64,000 bases of DNA, from NCBI GenBank assembly GCA_027450165.1, contig DAIDKE010000003.1, positions 1 to 64,000 on the forward strand, read 5' to 3'. The position numbers and the translations under genes are program-made. The stretch is from Candidatus Saccharimonadota bacterium. GTDB taxonomy: Bacteria > Patescibacteriota > Saccharimonadia > Saccharimonadales > Saccharimonadaceae. The notes below the pieces were generated by a model, which saw only the letters and a list, made by a program, of their open reading frames with translations, searched no databases and had not been told where the DNA came from. Positions 32,167 to 39,697 of this stretch are shown here, in pieces. How positions within the stretch are numbered: the first letter of the stretch is position 1; each line of letters opens with the position of its first letter.

Positions 32167-34698
32167 ATGTCATCTGTTCAAAGACTTATCAACCAATTTG
32201 TTCCCGAAAATTATAATTTAAGCCTCGTAATTAATCGACCAGAGCGCAAATTCAGTGGCACAGTCACGATTACCGGTCAAACTACCCCCAATTCGCGTCA
32301 GGTTAGCCTGCACGCCCGCGACCTTAAGATTGAATCGATTAACGTCAACGGCAAAACGGCCGAATTCGCCATTAAGGACGACGAGATTGTTATCGCCCAC
32401 CCGGACATTCTACCGGATACAAAACAAGTAATTGACGTTAGTTTTAGCGGCAAAATTAACGACAGCATGCACGGCATGTACCCTTGCTATTACAAGTTAG
32501 GTGGTGTCGACAAGGAGTTAATTGCGACTCAATTCGAGAGTCACTATGCGCGCGACGTCTTTCCGTGTATCGACGAGCCAGGGGCCAAGGCGACATTTGA
32601 TGTTACGCTGACCACCGAGACTGGCGTTACCGTGCTGGGTAATATGCCGATTAAATGGCAGCGCGAAGAGAACAACTCGCTAGTAACTAGTTTCCAAACG
32701 ACACCGCGCATGAGCAGCTACCTGCTGGCTTGGGTTTATGGTGAATTGCAAAAGAAATCCGCCACAACCAAAAGCGGCGTTGAGGTTAATATTTGGGCCA
32801 CACCAGCCCAGCCGGCGGCCAGCCTTGATTTTGCGCTTGATATCGCCACGCGAACAATCGATTTTTATAATGAATACTTTGATACACCCTACCCGCTGCC
32901 AAAATCAGACCATGTTGCCTTGCCTGATTTTAGCGCCGGCGCTATGGAAAACTGGGGCTTAATCACCTACCGCGAAGTTTGTTTGCTAGATGACCCGGCT
33001 ATTACTTCTGTTAGTGGCCGCCAATATATTGCGTCGGTTATTACGCACGAGCTTAGCCACCAATGGTTTGGCAATCTAGTGACTATGAAATGGTGGAATG
33101 ATCTTTGGCTCAACGAAAGCTTTGCGAAATTGATGGAGTCGGTTTCGGTTGATGCGCTTGAGCCCAGCTGGCAGGTTTGGCGTGATTTTATTACCACCGA
33201 GAGTGTGTTAGCTCTGCGACGCGATGCGCTGGACGGCATTCAGCCGGTACAGGTTGAGGTTCAGCATCCAGACGACATCGATACCATATTCGACGCTGCC
33301 ATCGTTTACGCAAAGGGCGCCTGCCTAATGCATATGCTGCAGACTTTCGTCGGCGACGAAGCCTTTCGTAAAGGCCTGCAGGGGTATTTTAAGGCTCATG
33401 CCTACCAAAATACTGAGGCGCACGATCTATGGAAAGCGATTGCCGAGGCTAGCGGTCAGCCAGTCGACCAGCTAATGACAACCTGGATTAGCCAACCCGG
33501 CTATCCTGTTGTTCACGCTCAGGCTAATGATGGCAAGATTGACCTTACTCAGGAGCAGTTTTTCATTGGGCCGCACAAACCATCAACGACTTTGTGGCCG
33601 ATTCCGCTGCTGGCCAATACAGCCAGCGCACCGGCTCTACTAGATCAAAAAGCGACAAGTTTTAAAGATAACGGCGATACACTTAGGCTGAATATGGGCG
33701 GCGGGTCGCATTTTATCACCAACTACGACGCCACTCTTATGAAGCGTTTGATTGGCGATTTAAAGGCTGGCCGGCTCGATGTCGTCAGCCGTCTGCAGCT
33801 AATCAACGAACAGATCTTGTTGGCCCGCTCAGATGTCATTAGCAGCGCCGATTTAGTAACGCTGATTGAGGCGTATGCCGATGAGACCGAGGAACCGGTT
33901 TGGGATATGATGGCCTTAGCTCTGGCAGAGCTGCGAAAATTCGTCGAAGCTAGCCCGGCAGCTGAAACTAAATTACGCGAATTGAGCGGTAATTTAGCCG
34001 AAAAGCAGTTTGAGCGCTTGGGTTGGACGGAGATTGACAGCGAGCCAGAAAGCGATACCAAACTTCGAGCAATTATTGTTTCGAATATGGTTTATAGTGA
34101 ACGCCCGGACATCATTAAGCAGGCGCTTGATATTTTTCACCAAGCACCGCTTGAAGACCTGAATCCGGAGCTGCGCGCTCTACTGATTAGCAACGCCGTG
34201 CGCAATAGCGGCGACCCGCAACTAGTCGATAGCTTGCTTAAGTCCCATCAAGCTACCCATTCTAACGATTTGCAAATTAGCATCGCGGCTGGCCTAACTA
34301 GCACCAAAGACCCGGAGGTTGTAACTAAACTGCTCGATTTACTGACAGATACTTCAATCATCCGAGCGCAGGACACCATGCACTGGTATGTTTGGCTATT
34401 GCGCAACCGTTACGGACGCAATTTAACTTGGCAATGGCTGCGCGATCATTGGGATTGGATTGTCGAGACATTTGGCGGCGACAATACTTACGATGATTTT
34501 GTACGCTATACCGCTGGCAGCTTGGTCAACCAACAACAGCTCGACGAGTTTCGAGACTTCTTCGAGCCAAAACAGGTTGATCCAGCCTTAAAACGCGTTA
34601 TCGAAGTTGGCCTGGCGGAACTTGCCGGACGGGTTGATTTAATTGAACGCGACAGCCCGGCCGTAATTAAAAGATTAACCGAGGCTAGTGATGTTTAA
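32167..34698 (+). CDS. pepN: M1-family aminopeptidase (PepN/ERAP-like)
   Basis: 843-aa zinc aminopeptidase that trims N-terminal residues from peptides. The exopeptidase motif GAMENWG (about 258-264) and zinc site HELSHQWFGN...NES (about 293-316) are intact, followed by the ERAP1-like helical C-terminal domain. No signal peptide is seen, so it is cytoplasmic. TGATATAAT, an extended -10, ends exactly 6 nt before the ATG and there is no Shine-Dalgarno, a predicted leaderless start. Overlaps the sua5-like gene. Confidence 0.97.
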   Translation: MSSVQRLINQFVPENYNLSLVINRPERKFSGTVTITGQTTPNSRQVSLHARDLKIESINVNGKTAEFAIKDDEIVIAHPDILPDTKQVIDVSFSGKINDSMHGMYPCYYKLGGVDKELIATQFESHYARDVFPCIDEPGAKATFDVTLTTETGVTVLGNMPIKWQREENNSLVTSFQTTPRMSSYLLAWVYGELQKKSATTKSGVEVNIWATPAQPAASLDFALDIATRTIDFYNEYFDTPYPLPKSDHVALPDFSAGAMENWGLITYREVCLLDDPAITSVSGRQYIASVITHELSHQWFGNLVTMKWWNDLWLNESFAKLMESVSVDALEPSWQVWRDFITTESVLALRRDALDGIQPVQVEVQHPDDIDTIFDAAIVYAKGACLMHMLQTFVGDEAFRKGLQGYFKAHAYQNTEAHDLWKAIAEASGQPVDQLMTTWISQPGYPVVHAQANDGKIDLTQEQFFIGPHKPSTTLWPIPLLANTASAPALLDQKATSFKDNGDTLRLNMGGGSHFITNYDATLMKRLIGDLKAGRLDVVSRLQLINEQILLARSDVISSADLVTLIEAYADETEEPVWDMMALALAELRKFVEASPAAETKLRELSGNLAEKQFERLGWTEIDSEPESDTKLRAIIVSNMVYSERPDIIKQALDIFHQAPLEDLNPELRALLISNAVRNSGDPQLVDSLLKSHQATHSNDLQISIAAGLTSTKDPEVVTKLLDLLTDTSIIRAQDTMHWYVWLLRNRYGRNLTWQWLRDHWDWIVETFGGDNTYDDFVRYTAGSLVNQQQLDEFRDFFEPKQVDPALKRVIEVGLAELAGRVDLIERDSPAVIKRLTEASDV

Positions 34699-35224
34699 TC
34701 AAGAAATTGTCGATAGCTTGCGACGAGGCGGCGTTGTTGTCGCGCTCACCGATACGATTTACGGCTTATTGGCGCGCGCCGATGACGAAACGGCCGTCAA
34801 TCTGGTTTACGAGCTTAAGCAGCGAACTCCTACCAAGTCGCCAATTGTTTTAATTAGCGATCCGCGCCAGATGTACGACCACTACGATGAGTCTGTTTAT
34901 AAGCTTTTGGATCAATATTGGCCCGGCAAAAACAGTATGATTTTACCAAGTGACAAAGGACCAGCCTGGATTACGCGCGGCAATCAATCAATCGCCTACC
35001 GCTTGCCAGATAATCAGGCTTTGCTAGATTTAATTGGGCAAACCGGGCCGTTAATCGCCCCTAGTGCCAATCCCGAAAGCTTGCCACCGGCCAACAATAT
35101 TGATGAAGCTCGGGCATACTTTGGCGAAAGGGTCGATGCTTATGTTGATGGTGGCGACACAAACGGTGCCGCTGCATCAAATTTGTATCGCCTAGATGAT
35201 GGACGGCTTGAGCAGCTACGTTAG
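34691..35224 (+). CDS. Sua5/YrdC/YciO family protein (threonylcarbamoyl-AMP synthase)
   Basis: 177 aa. The YrdC fold is seen as VVALTDTIYGLLARADDE, ELKQRTPTKSPIVLIS and PSANPESLPPANN. The family makes threonylcarbamoyl-AMP for t6A37 of ANN-reading tRNAs. The ATG at 34691 is preferred over the GTG at 34688 because GAGG lies 6 nt upstream. It overlaps the pepN end by 8 bp and converges with the rnhB-yraN gene, overlapping it by 9 bp. Confidence 0.88.
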   Translation: MFNQEIVDSLRRGGVVVALTDTIYGLLARADDETAVNLVYELKQRTPTKSPIVLISDPRQMYDHYDESVYKLLDQYWPGKNSMILPSDKGPAWITRGNQSIAYRLPDNQALLDLIGQTGPLIAPSANPESLPPANNIDEARAYFGERVDAYVDGGDTNGAAASNLYRLDDGRLEQLR

Positions 35225-36163
35225 CTCGATGTAATCCACGTTAGTCATATCGCCCGACAAACTAGCCACTGCAAGTCGCATATCTGGCGGCGCTGACTTA
35301 AAACGCTGGGCGTAAAGCTTGGCCGCAAATGTCATCTGCTCCAGTTTGGTGGGTGTAATAACTTCAAAACCATCGCCATGCATAGCGTTACGGCGATATT
35401 TAACCTCAATAAAAATCAGCGATCCATCGTGCTCGGCAATAATATCAATCTCGCAAAATTTTGTGCGCCAATTGCGATCAACCACCCGGTAACCTTTGGA
35501 CTGGAGGTAATCGGCAACTTTTGTTTCGGCAGCATCACCAATTTGCTTGGTGGTTAATGACGAGTTCTTACTAACGACCGTCTCGTCAGTACTCGTTGCA
35601 ACCCGATATTTTTTGAGTGGCGCAAAGGATAATCTGTGCAACGGCGTCACACCAAACTCATCAATTGCTTGGCGATGTTTGGCCGTGCCATAGCCGACGT
35701 GACTATCGAAGCCATAGTTCGGGTAAAGTTTATGCTGCTGGTACATATAACTATCGCGCGCAACCTTAGCAATAATAGATGCCGCCGAAACGCTCGGCAC
35801 CAACAGGTCGGCCTTGGTCATGGTCGTGACATACTTGCCTTTGCCGGTGTCCTTTAAAAAATTGATTGTGCCATCAATAATAATTTCATTATATGGGGTC
35901 GTGATTTTTTCGACGGCCCGACGCGTAGCCAGGCACAACGCCGCCGACATACCAAGCTGGTCGAGTTCGGCCGGCTCAACCCAGCCCAAGCCAAAGCCTG
36001 CCGCTTGGGCACGAATAATGACATCGAGCTCTTCACGTCGACGGCGTGTCAACTTCTTGCTATCGGTTAAACCGTCAATTTTGGCGCCGCCTAGAACTAC
36101 CGCGCCAACCACCAATGGCCCAGCCCATGGACCGCGACCAACCTCATCAATACCCAGAATCAT
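35216..36163 (-). CDS. Ribonuclease HII fused to a YraN (UPF0102) nuclease-fold domain
   Basis: 315-aa two-domain protein. Residues 1-195 are RNase HII: GIDEVGRGPWAGPLV with the first Asp-Glu-Asp residues, IIDGTINFL, and VSAASIIAKVARD. Residues about 205-315 are YraN/UPF0102: QIGDAAETKVADYLQSKGY, CEIDIIAEHDG and FIEVKYR, the Glu-Asp-ExK pattern of restriction-like nucleases. RNase HII removes ribonucleotides from DNA. The two are usually separate adjacent genes (rnhB-yraN); here they are one reading frame. TAGAAT ends 6 nt before the ATG without Shine-Dalgarno. Confidence 0.93.
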   Translation of the reverse strand: MILGIDEVGRGPWAGPLVVGAVVLGGAKIDGLTDSKKLTRRRREELDVIIRAQAAGFGLGWVEPAELDQLGMSAALCLATRRAVEKITTPYNEIIIDGTINFLKDTGKGKYVTTMTKADLLVPSVSAASIIAKVARDSYMYQQHKLYPNYGFDSHVGYGTAKHRQAIDEFGVTPLHRLSFAPLKKYRVATSTDETVVSKNSSLTTKQIGDAAETKVADYLQSKGYRVVDRNWRTKFCEIDIIAEHDGSLIFIEVKYRRNAMHGDGFEVITPTKLEQMTFAAKLYAQRFKSAPPDMRLAVASLSGDMTNVDYIELT

Positions 36164-36180
36164 AATCTTATTCTATACGA

Positions 36181-36208
36181 AAAACGCCCCGAATGAACGG
36201 GGCGTTTT
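36181..36208 (-). terminator. Terminator of rplS
   Basis: AAAACGCCCCG/CGGGGCGTTTT, continuing into CGTTTTTCG on the minus strand. Confidence 0.9.
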
Positions 36209-36227
36209 ACAAGCGAGACAAATTTAA

Positions 36228-36752
36228 CTATTCGGCGTCGGCGTGACGAGCTTCAACTTCAGCTTGTTTAGCTTCTAGAGCAGCTTCTTCGGCAGCTTTT
36301 TCGGCTTGCTTAGCTTCGGCCTCAGCCTTAGCGGCTTCCTTTAGACGAGCCTCTTCCTCTTCGGCAGCAGCGTCGTGAACATCGTTAACACCTTCACGGT
36401 CAAAGCTAACACCACGTAGGCGCGCACTTTTACCACTGCGCTGGCGCAAGAACGTCAGGTAGTTGCGGCGTACTTTTGAACGGCGCACAACTTCAATCTT
36501 TTCAACTAGCGGACTGTGCAGCAAAAAGCTCTTTTCAACACCAACACCACTAGTCACTTTACGAACGGTAATACGCGAAGTCAGTGAATTGCGGCGATCG
36601 GTGCGAATAACCACGCCTTCAAACATCTGAATACGCTCTTTGTTACCTTCTTTAATTTTCTGGTAAACACGAACCGTGTCACCACTCTTGACATCAACGA
36701 CAGCCGACTTTTTCTGCTGGTCGTTAACCTTTTTAATCAGTTCAAAACTCAT
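36228..36752 (-). CDS. rplS: Ribosomal protein L19 with Ala/Glu/Lys-rich C-terminal extension
   Basis: The first ~113 residues are a normal L19, a protein at the 30S-50S interface (SGDTVRVYQKIKEGNKERIQ, FEGVVIRTDRR, VRRSKVRRNYLTFLR). About 60 further residues, rich in Ala, Glu and Lys with heptad-like spacing, form a probable coiled coil or charged helix not found in standard L19. An extended -10 (TGTTACAAT) lies upstream. Confidence 0.95.
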   Translation of the reverse strand: MSFELIKKVNDQQKKSAVVDVKSGDTVRVYQKIKEGNKERIQMFEGVVIRTDRRNSLTSRITVRKVTSGVGVEKSFLLHSPLVEKIEVVRRSKVRRNYLTFLRQRSGKSARLRGVSFDREGVNDVHDAAAEEEEARLKEAAKAEAEAKQAEKAAEEAALEAKQAEVEARHADAE

Positions 36753-36851
36753 TATCGTCTCGCTTTAACATTATTATTAACAATCAGTTATCGATTGTAA
36801 CACATATTTTAAGATTTTAAAAGGGTTACACCTTAGAAAATAAACGTAAAC

Positions 36852-38474
36852 CTAGATAACGCGGTTAACTTCGTCGAGCGTTGTTTCGCCGTTTAAGGCC
36901 GCTAGTACGCCGCGCTGAAGTAGTGTCACCATGCCCTGCTGCCTGGCTGCCTGCGCGATAACCTCGGCGTGAATATCGGCGGCATCACCGCGAATAAACT
37001 TCTGGATCGGCTCGCTAACAACTAGCTGCTCCATAATCACCATACGGCCTTTGTAGCCAAACGGTGATTCTTCACTAACTACCGGTCGCCAAAGTTGGAA
37101 GTTATCAAGGTTTGGCTGGGCAACGCTGCTCGGTAAATCTTTTAGTACCTCACGAACCCAATTCTTGGTGGCTTCGTCGGGCTGGTATGCTTCTTTGGTT
37201 TTGTCATCTAGGCGACGCACCAAACGCTGCGCGATCACCAGGCGAATCGCCGAACTAAAAATTGGATTAACACCAATCAAATCTATCATGCGACTAAAAG
37301 CGGCTGCCGAATCGCTGGCGTGAAACGTCGAAAGCACCAAGTGACCCGTAATTGACGCTTGAATCGCCGTTCGGGCGGTGTCGGCGTCACGAACCTCACC
37401 AATCATCACCACGTCCGGGTCAAGTCGTAGTACGGCGCGCAGTTCGTCGGCAAAACTCTGGCCACCGGTGGTATCGACCGGAATCTGGCTAATACCAGCT
37501 ATGCCGTATTCGATTGGATCCTCGAGGGTTAAAATTTTACGGTCGGTCGTATTAAGAGCGTTGATCATGCTATAAAGCGTGGTTGACTTACCGCTACCAG
37601 TCGGTCCGACCACCAACACCATGCCACGCGGATGACTAATGATTTCATCAAGCTCACGGCGTTCAATATCGCCAATTCCCAAACGGTCCAGGTTAAGCGC
37701 TGATTCATCAAAATTGAACAAACGCAACACAGCATCCTGACCGTACATGGTCGGAATAGTCTCAACACGCAAATTCAGCAGATGCGTCTGGCCGTCGCGC
37801 GTAATTTCTTTTTGCAAATGACCCGACTGAGCAGTAGTAGCGGCAGTTGATATATTGGCCCTTGAGGCCAAAGCGCCCAAAATCACCCGATATCGATCGG
37901 TGCTTAGTTCTGCTACCGGGTGCAGAGCGCCGTCAATACGCATGCGAATTCTAATTTTGTCGCGCTGATTTTCAATGTGAATATCGCTCGCGCCTAGTTT
38001 ATCGGCCTGATCAATCAAGAAGTCAAATACTTCATCACTACCAACCGAGTTAAGAGTCTTACTGACCTGATCGATCGTCTCGCTGTCGCCAGCCTTGGCG
38101 ATTTCAATGTCATTGTAAACTGGTCGCACCGGCGGATCGTAGCGATTCATCAACACGTTGTAACCGCCCTGGCTGATCAAGAAAAAGCGTATCGACTTGC
38201 CCTGCTCATTGTATTGACGCGTTAGATCATTGATAAATGATTGCGGGGTCTGCGTGGTAACCCCAAAGCGCCAAGGGTCGGCCTCGCTACCAGGAGCCAG
38301 CGGCACAACCCTGTTGGCATGCATGGTTTCATTCGTTAGAGCATTGTCGACCAAAGATAAATTCTCGTCTATACCGCGGGTATCAAAATACTCAATGCCA
38401 AGTATGGCCGCACGCTGTTGGGTCGACTGCTCATCGGCATCGCGCCGTTGTTTTTGTATTTTATCCTCGTCCAT
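36852..38474 (-). CDS. pilB: PilB/GspE-type secretion ATPase
   Basis: 540-aa ATPase that powers pilus assembly. An N-terminal regulatory region and a core with VGPTGSGKSTTLYSMI (Walker A), EDPIEYGIAGISQ (Asp box), RLDPDVVMIGEVRD (Walker B) and TGHLVLSTFHASDS (His box) are clear. The four-cysteine metal-binding insert that most PilB/GspE proteins carry after the core is absent; the product has no Cys. The ATG at 38474 is 7 nt after an extended -10 (TGCTATACT). It is the only assembly gene here; its pilin partner may be at 28616-29548. Confidence 0.93.
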   Translation of the reverse strand: MDEDKIQKQRRDADEQSTQQRAAILGIEYFDTRGIDENLSLVDNALTNETMHANRVVPLAPGSEADPWRFGVTTQTPQSFINDLTRQYNEQGKSIRFFLISQGGYNVLMNRYDPPVRPVYNDIEIAKAGDSETIDQVSKTLNSVGSDEVFDFLIDQADKLGASDIHIENQRDKIRIRMRIDGALHPVAELSTDRYRVILGALASRANISTAATTAQSGHLQKEITRDGQTHLLNLRVETIPTMYGQDAVLRLFNFDESALNLDRLGIGDIERRELDEIISHPRGMVLVVGPTGSGKSTTLYSMINALNTTDRKILTLEDPIEYGIAGISQIPVDTTGGQSFADELRAVLRLDPDVVMIGEVRDADTARTAIQASITGHLVLSTFHASDSAAAFSRMIDLIGVNPIFSSAIRLVIAQRLVRRLDDKTKEAYQPDEATKNWVREVLKDLPSSVAQPNLDNFQLWRPVVSEESPFGYKGRMVIMEQLVVSEPIQKFIRGDAADIHAEVIAQAARQQGMVTLLQRGVLAALNGETTLDEVNRVI

Positions 38475-38502
38475 TGGCTCTAGTATAGCATAAGCGTGAA
38501 GT

Positions 38503-38548
38503 CGCAAGTTGGCTGCATTCTTTCGCTCGAGAACGAAGCCAACTTGCG
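38503..38548. promoter_or_regulatory. 12-bp inverted repeat between divergent genes
   Basis: CGCAAGTTGGCT (38503-38514) and AGCCAACTTGCG (38537-38548), perfect arms with a 22-bp spacer. It lies between the start of the pilB-type gene and the methyltransferase gene and could be an operator for both. No known factor is assigned. Confidence 0.6.
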
Positions 38549-38563
38549 TTATACTCTTATGAG

Positions 38564-39061
38564 ATGACCGAGATAGTTTTAATTGCGCATAACATCCGAT
38601 CGACCCATAACGTTGGAGCGATTTTTAGGACGGCTGAGGGTTTTGGCATATCAAAGATTATTTTGAGTGGCTATACACCCTACCCTAGCCTGCCTGGCGA
38701 TAAACGCTTGCCGCACATCTCCGCTAAATTAACTGATCAAATCCATAAAACCGCCTTGGGCGCCGAAGAACTGGTACCTTTTGAATATCAAGAGCAGCCA
38801 GACCTAGAAGCTTTGAAAAGTGATGGCTATCGCATTGTCGGTCTTGAACAAGACAAGCGATCGGTCATGCTACCGGACTATCAGGCACCAGCCAAGCTAG
38901 CTTTACTGCTTGGCGAAGAGGTTCATGGTTTAACCGACGACCTACGCGACGCCTGTGATGATTTAATTGAAATTCCGATGTTTGGTCAGAAAGAATCATT
39001 CAATGTCAGCGTCGCCACCGGTATTGCCGTATACCACTTAGCACTTATCCACCATATGTAG
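38564..39061 (+). CDS. SPOUT-family (TrmH/SpoU) RNA methyltransferase
   Basis: 165-aa compact methyltransferase without an extra RNA-binding domain. Motif 1 HNIRSTHNVGAIFRTAEGFG, motif 2 LALLLGEEVHGLTDD and motif 3 FGQKESFNVSVATGIAVYH. Size and architecture are like tRNA ribose methyltransferases such as TrmL, but the target cannot be fixed from sequence. TATACT ends 8 nt before the ATG, with no Shine-Dalgarno. It is distinct from the SPOUT gene at 8484-9107. Confidence 0.9.
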   Translation: MTEIVLIAHNIRSTHNVGAIFRTAEGFGISKIILSGYTPYPSLPGDKRLPHISAKLTDQIHKTALGAEELVPFEYQEQPDLEALKSDGYRIVGLEQDKRSVMLPDYQAPAKLALLLGEEVHGLTDDLRDACDDLIEIPMFGQKESFNVSVATGIAVYHLALIHHM

Positions 39062-39094
39062 CGTAGACTACTACACTTCAAGCGCAAAAAGCTC

Positions 39095-39123
39095 TTGCTT
39101 AGGCCTCAGCTCATACCTAAAAT
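39095..39123 (+). promoter_or_regulatory. Promoter of the NrdH-like cassette
   Basis: TTGCTT, 17 nt, TAAAAT. The leader of about 107 nt has the stems TCACC/GGTGA and GAACG/CGTTC. Confidence 0.65.
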
Positions 39124-39236
39124 TAGAGACAGATTCACCTATGGTAGTTCGGTGAGCCGCTTTTATGTGGCAGAGTTCCCGAACGATCATGCCTGCAATC
39201 ACGTTCCTATCATCCGCTAACGAGAGGATGGTCGCC

Positions 39237-39608
39237 ATGACCACCCCAACGATCAACCAGGTGGAGGCCAAACCAGTGACGATGACGACCACCGCCACGG
39301 CCGACGCCAAGGCGGCTCAGCCGTTCACCATCACCGTCTACAGCAAGCCGAGCTGCGTCCAGTGCAACGCTACCTACCGAGCGCTCGACAAGATTGGCCT
39401 CTGCTACGACGTCATCGACATCACCGCCAAGGAGAACCTGGCTCACCTCGAAAGGGCTAAGTCCGAGGGCTACCTCCAGGCACCCGTCGTGTTCATCAAC
39501 GCCGTCGGTGATGACATCCTGGCGGCCGAACCGCTCGACCACTGGTCGGGCTTCCGGCCCGACAAGATCAGGGAGCTCGCTGAACGACTCAATGGCCTAC
39601 CGGCCTAA
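39237..39608 (+). CDS. NrdH-like glutaredoxin/redoxin (foreign cassette E)
   Basis: 123-aa thiol redoxin. The core FTITVYSKPSCVQCNATYRAL (about 33-53) has the Cys-x-x-Cys site typical of NrdH, with YLQAPVVF and HWSGFRPDKI near the end, matching actinobacterial NrdH. NrdH reduces class Ib ribonucleotide reductase. A ~30-residue Thr/Ala-rich N-terminal extension and a short insert (INAVGDDILAAEPLD) differ from the ~80-aa family form. The ATG at 39237 has GAGG 9 nt upstream. Codons are strongly GC3 and include AGG. It forms a one-gene unit with its own terminator and is probably host-derived; no ribonucleotide reductase gene lies in the window. Confidence 0.85.
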   Translation: MTTPTINQVEAKPVTMTTTATADAKAAQPFTITVYSKPSCVQCNATYRALDKIGLCYDVIDITAKENLAHLERAKSEGYLQAPVVFINAVGDDILAAEPLDHWSGFRPDKIRELAERLNGLPA

Positions 39609-39645
39609 TCTTCGGTCGACCGTAAGCGGACCGACTGGAGCGAAT

Positions 39646-39685
39646 GCCCCTCGCAACCACAAGTTGCGAGGGGCTAGCTCTTTTT
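39646..39685 (+). terminator. Terminator of the NrdH-like cassette
   Basis: A 12-bp stem GCCCCTCGCAAC/GTTGCGAGGGGC with a 5-nt loop, followed by TAGCTCTTTTT. It lies between the cassette and the convergent dnaE end. Confidence 0.92.
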
Positions 39686-39697
39686 ATGGGGATATTT

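Noticed and set aside
39165-39236. Longer N-terminus of the NrdH-like gene
   Set aside because: No ribosome site precedes the upstream ATG; the region is the transcript leader.
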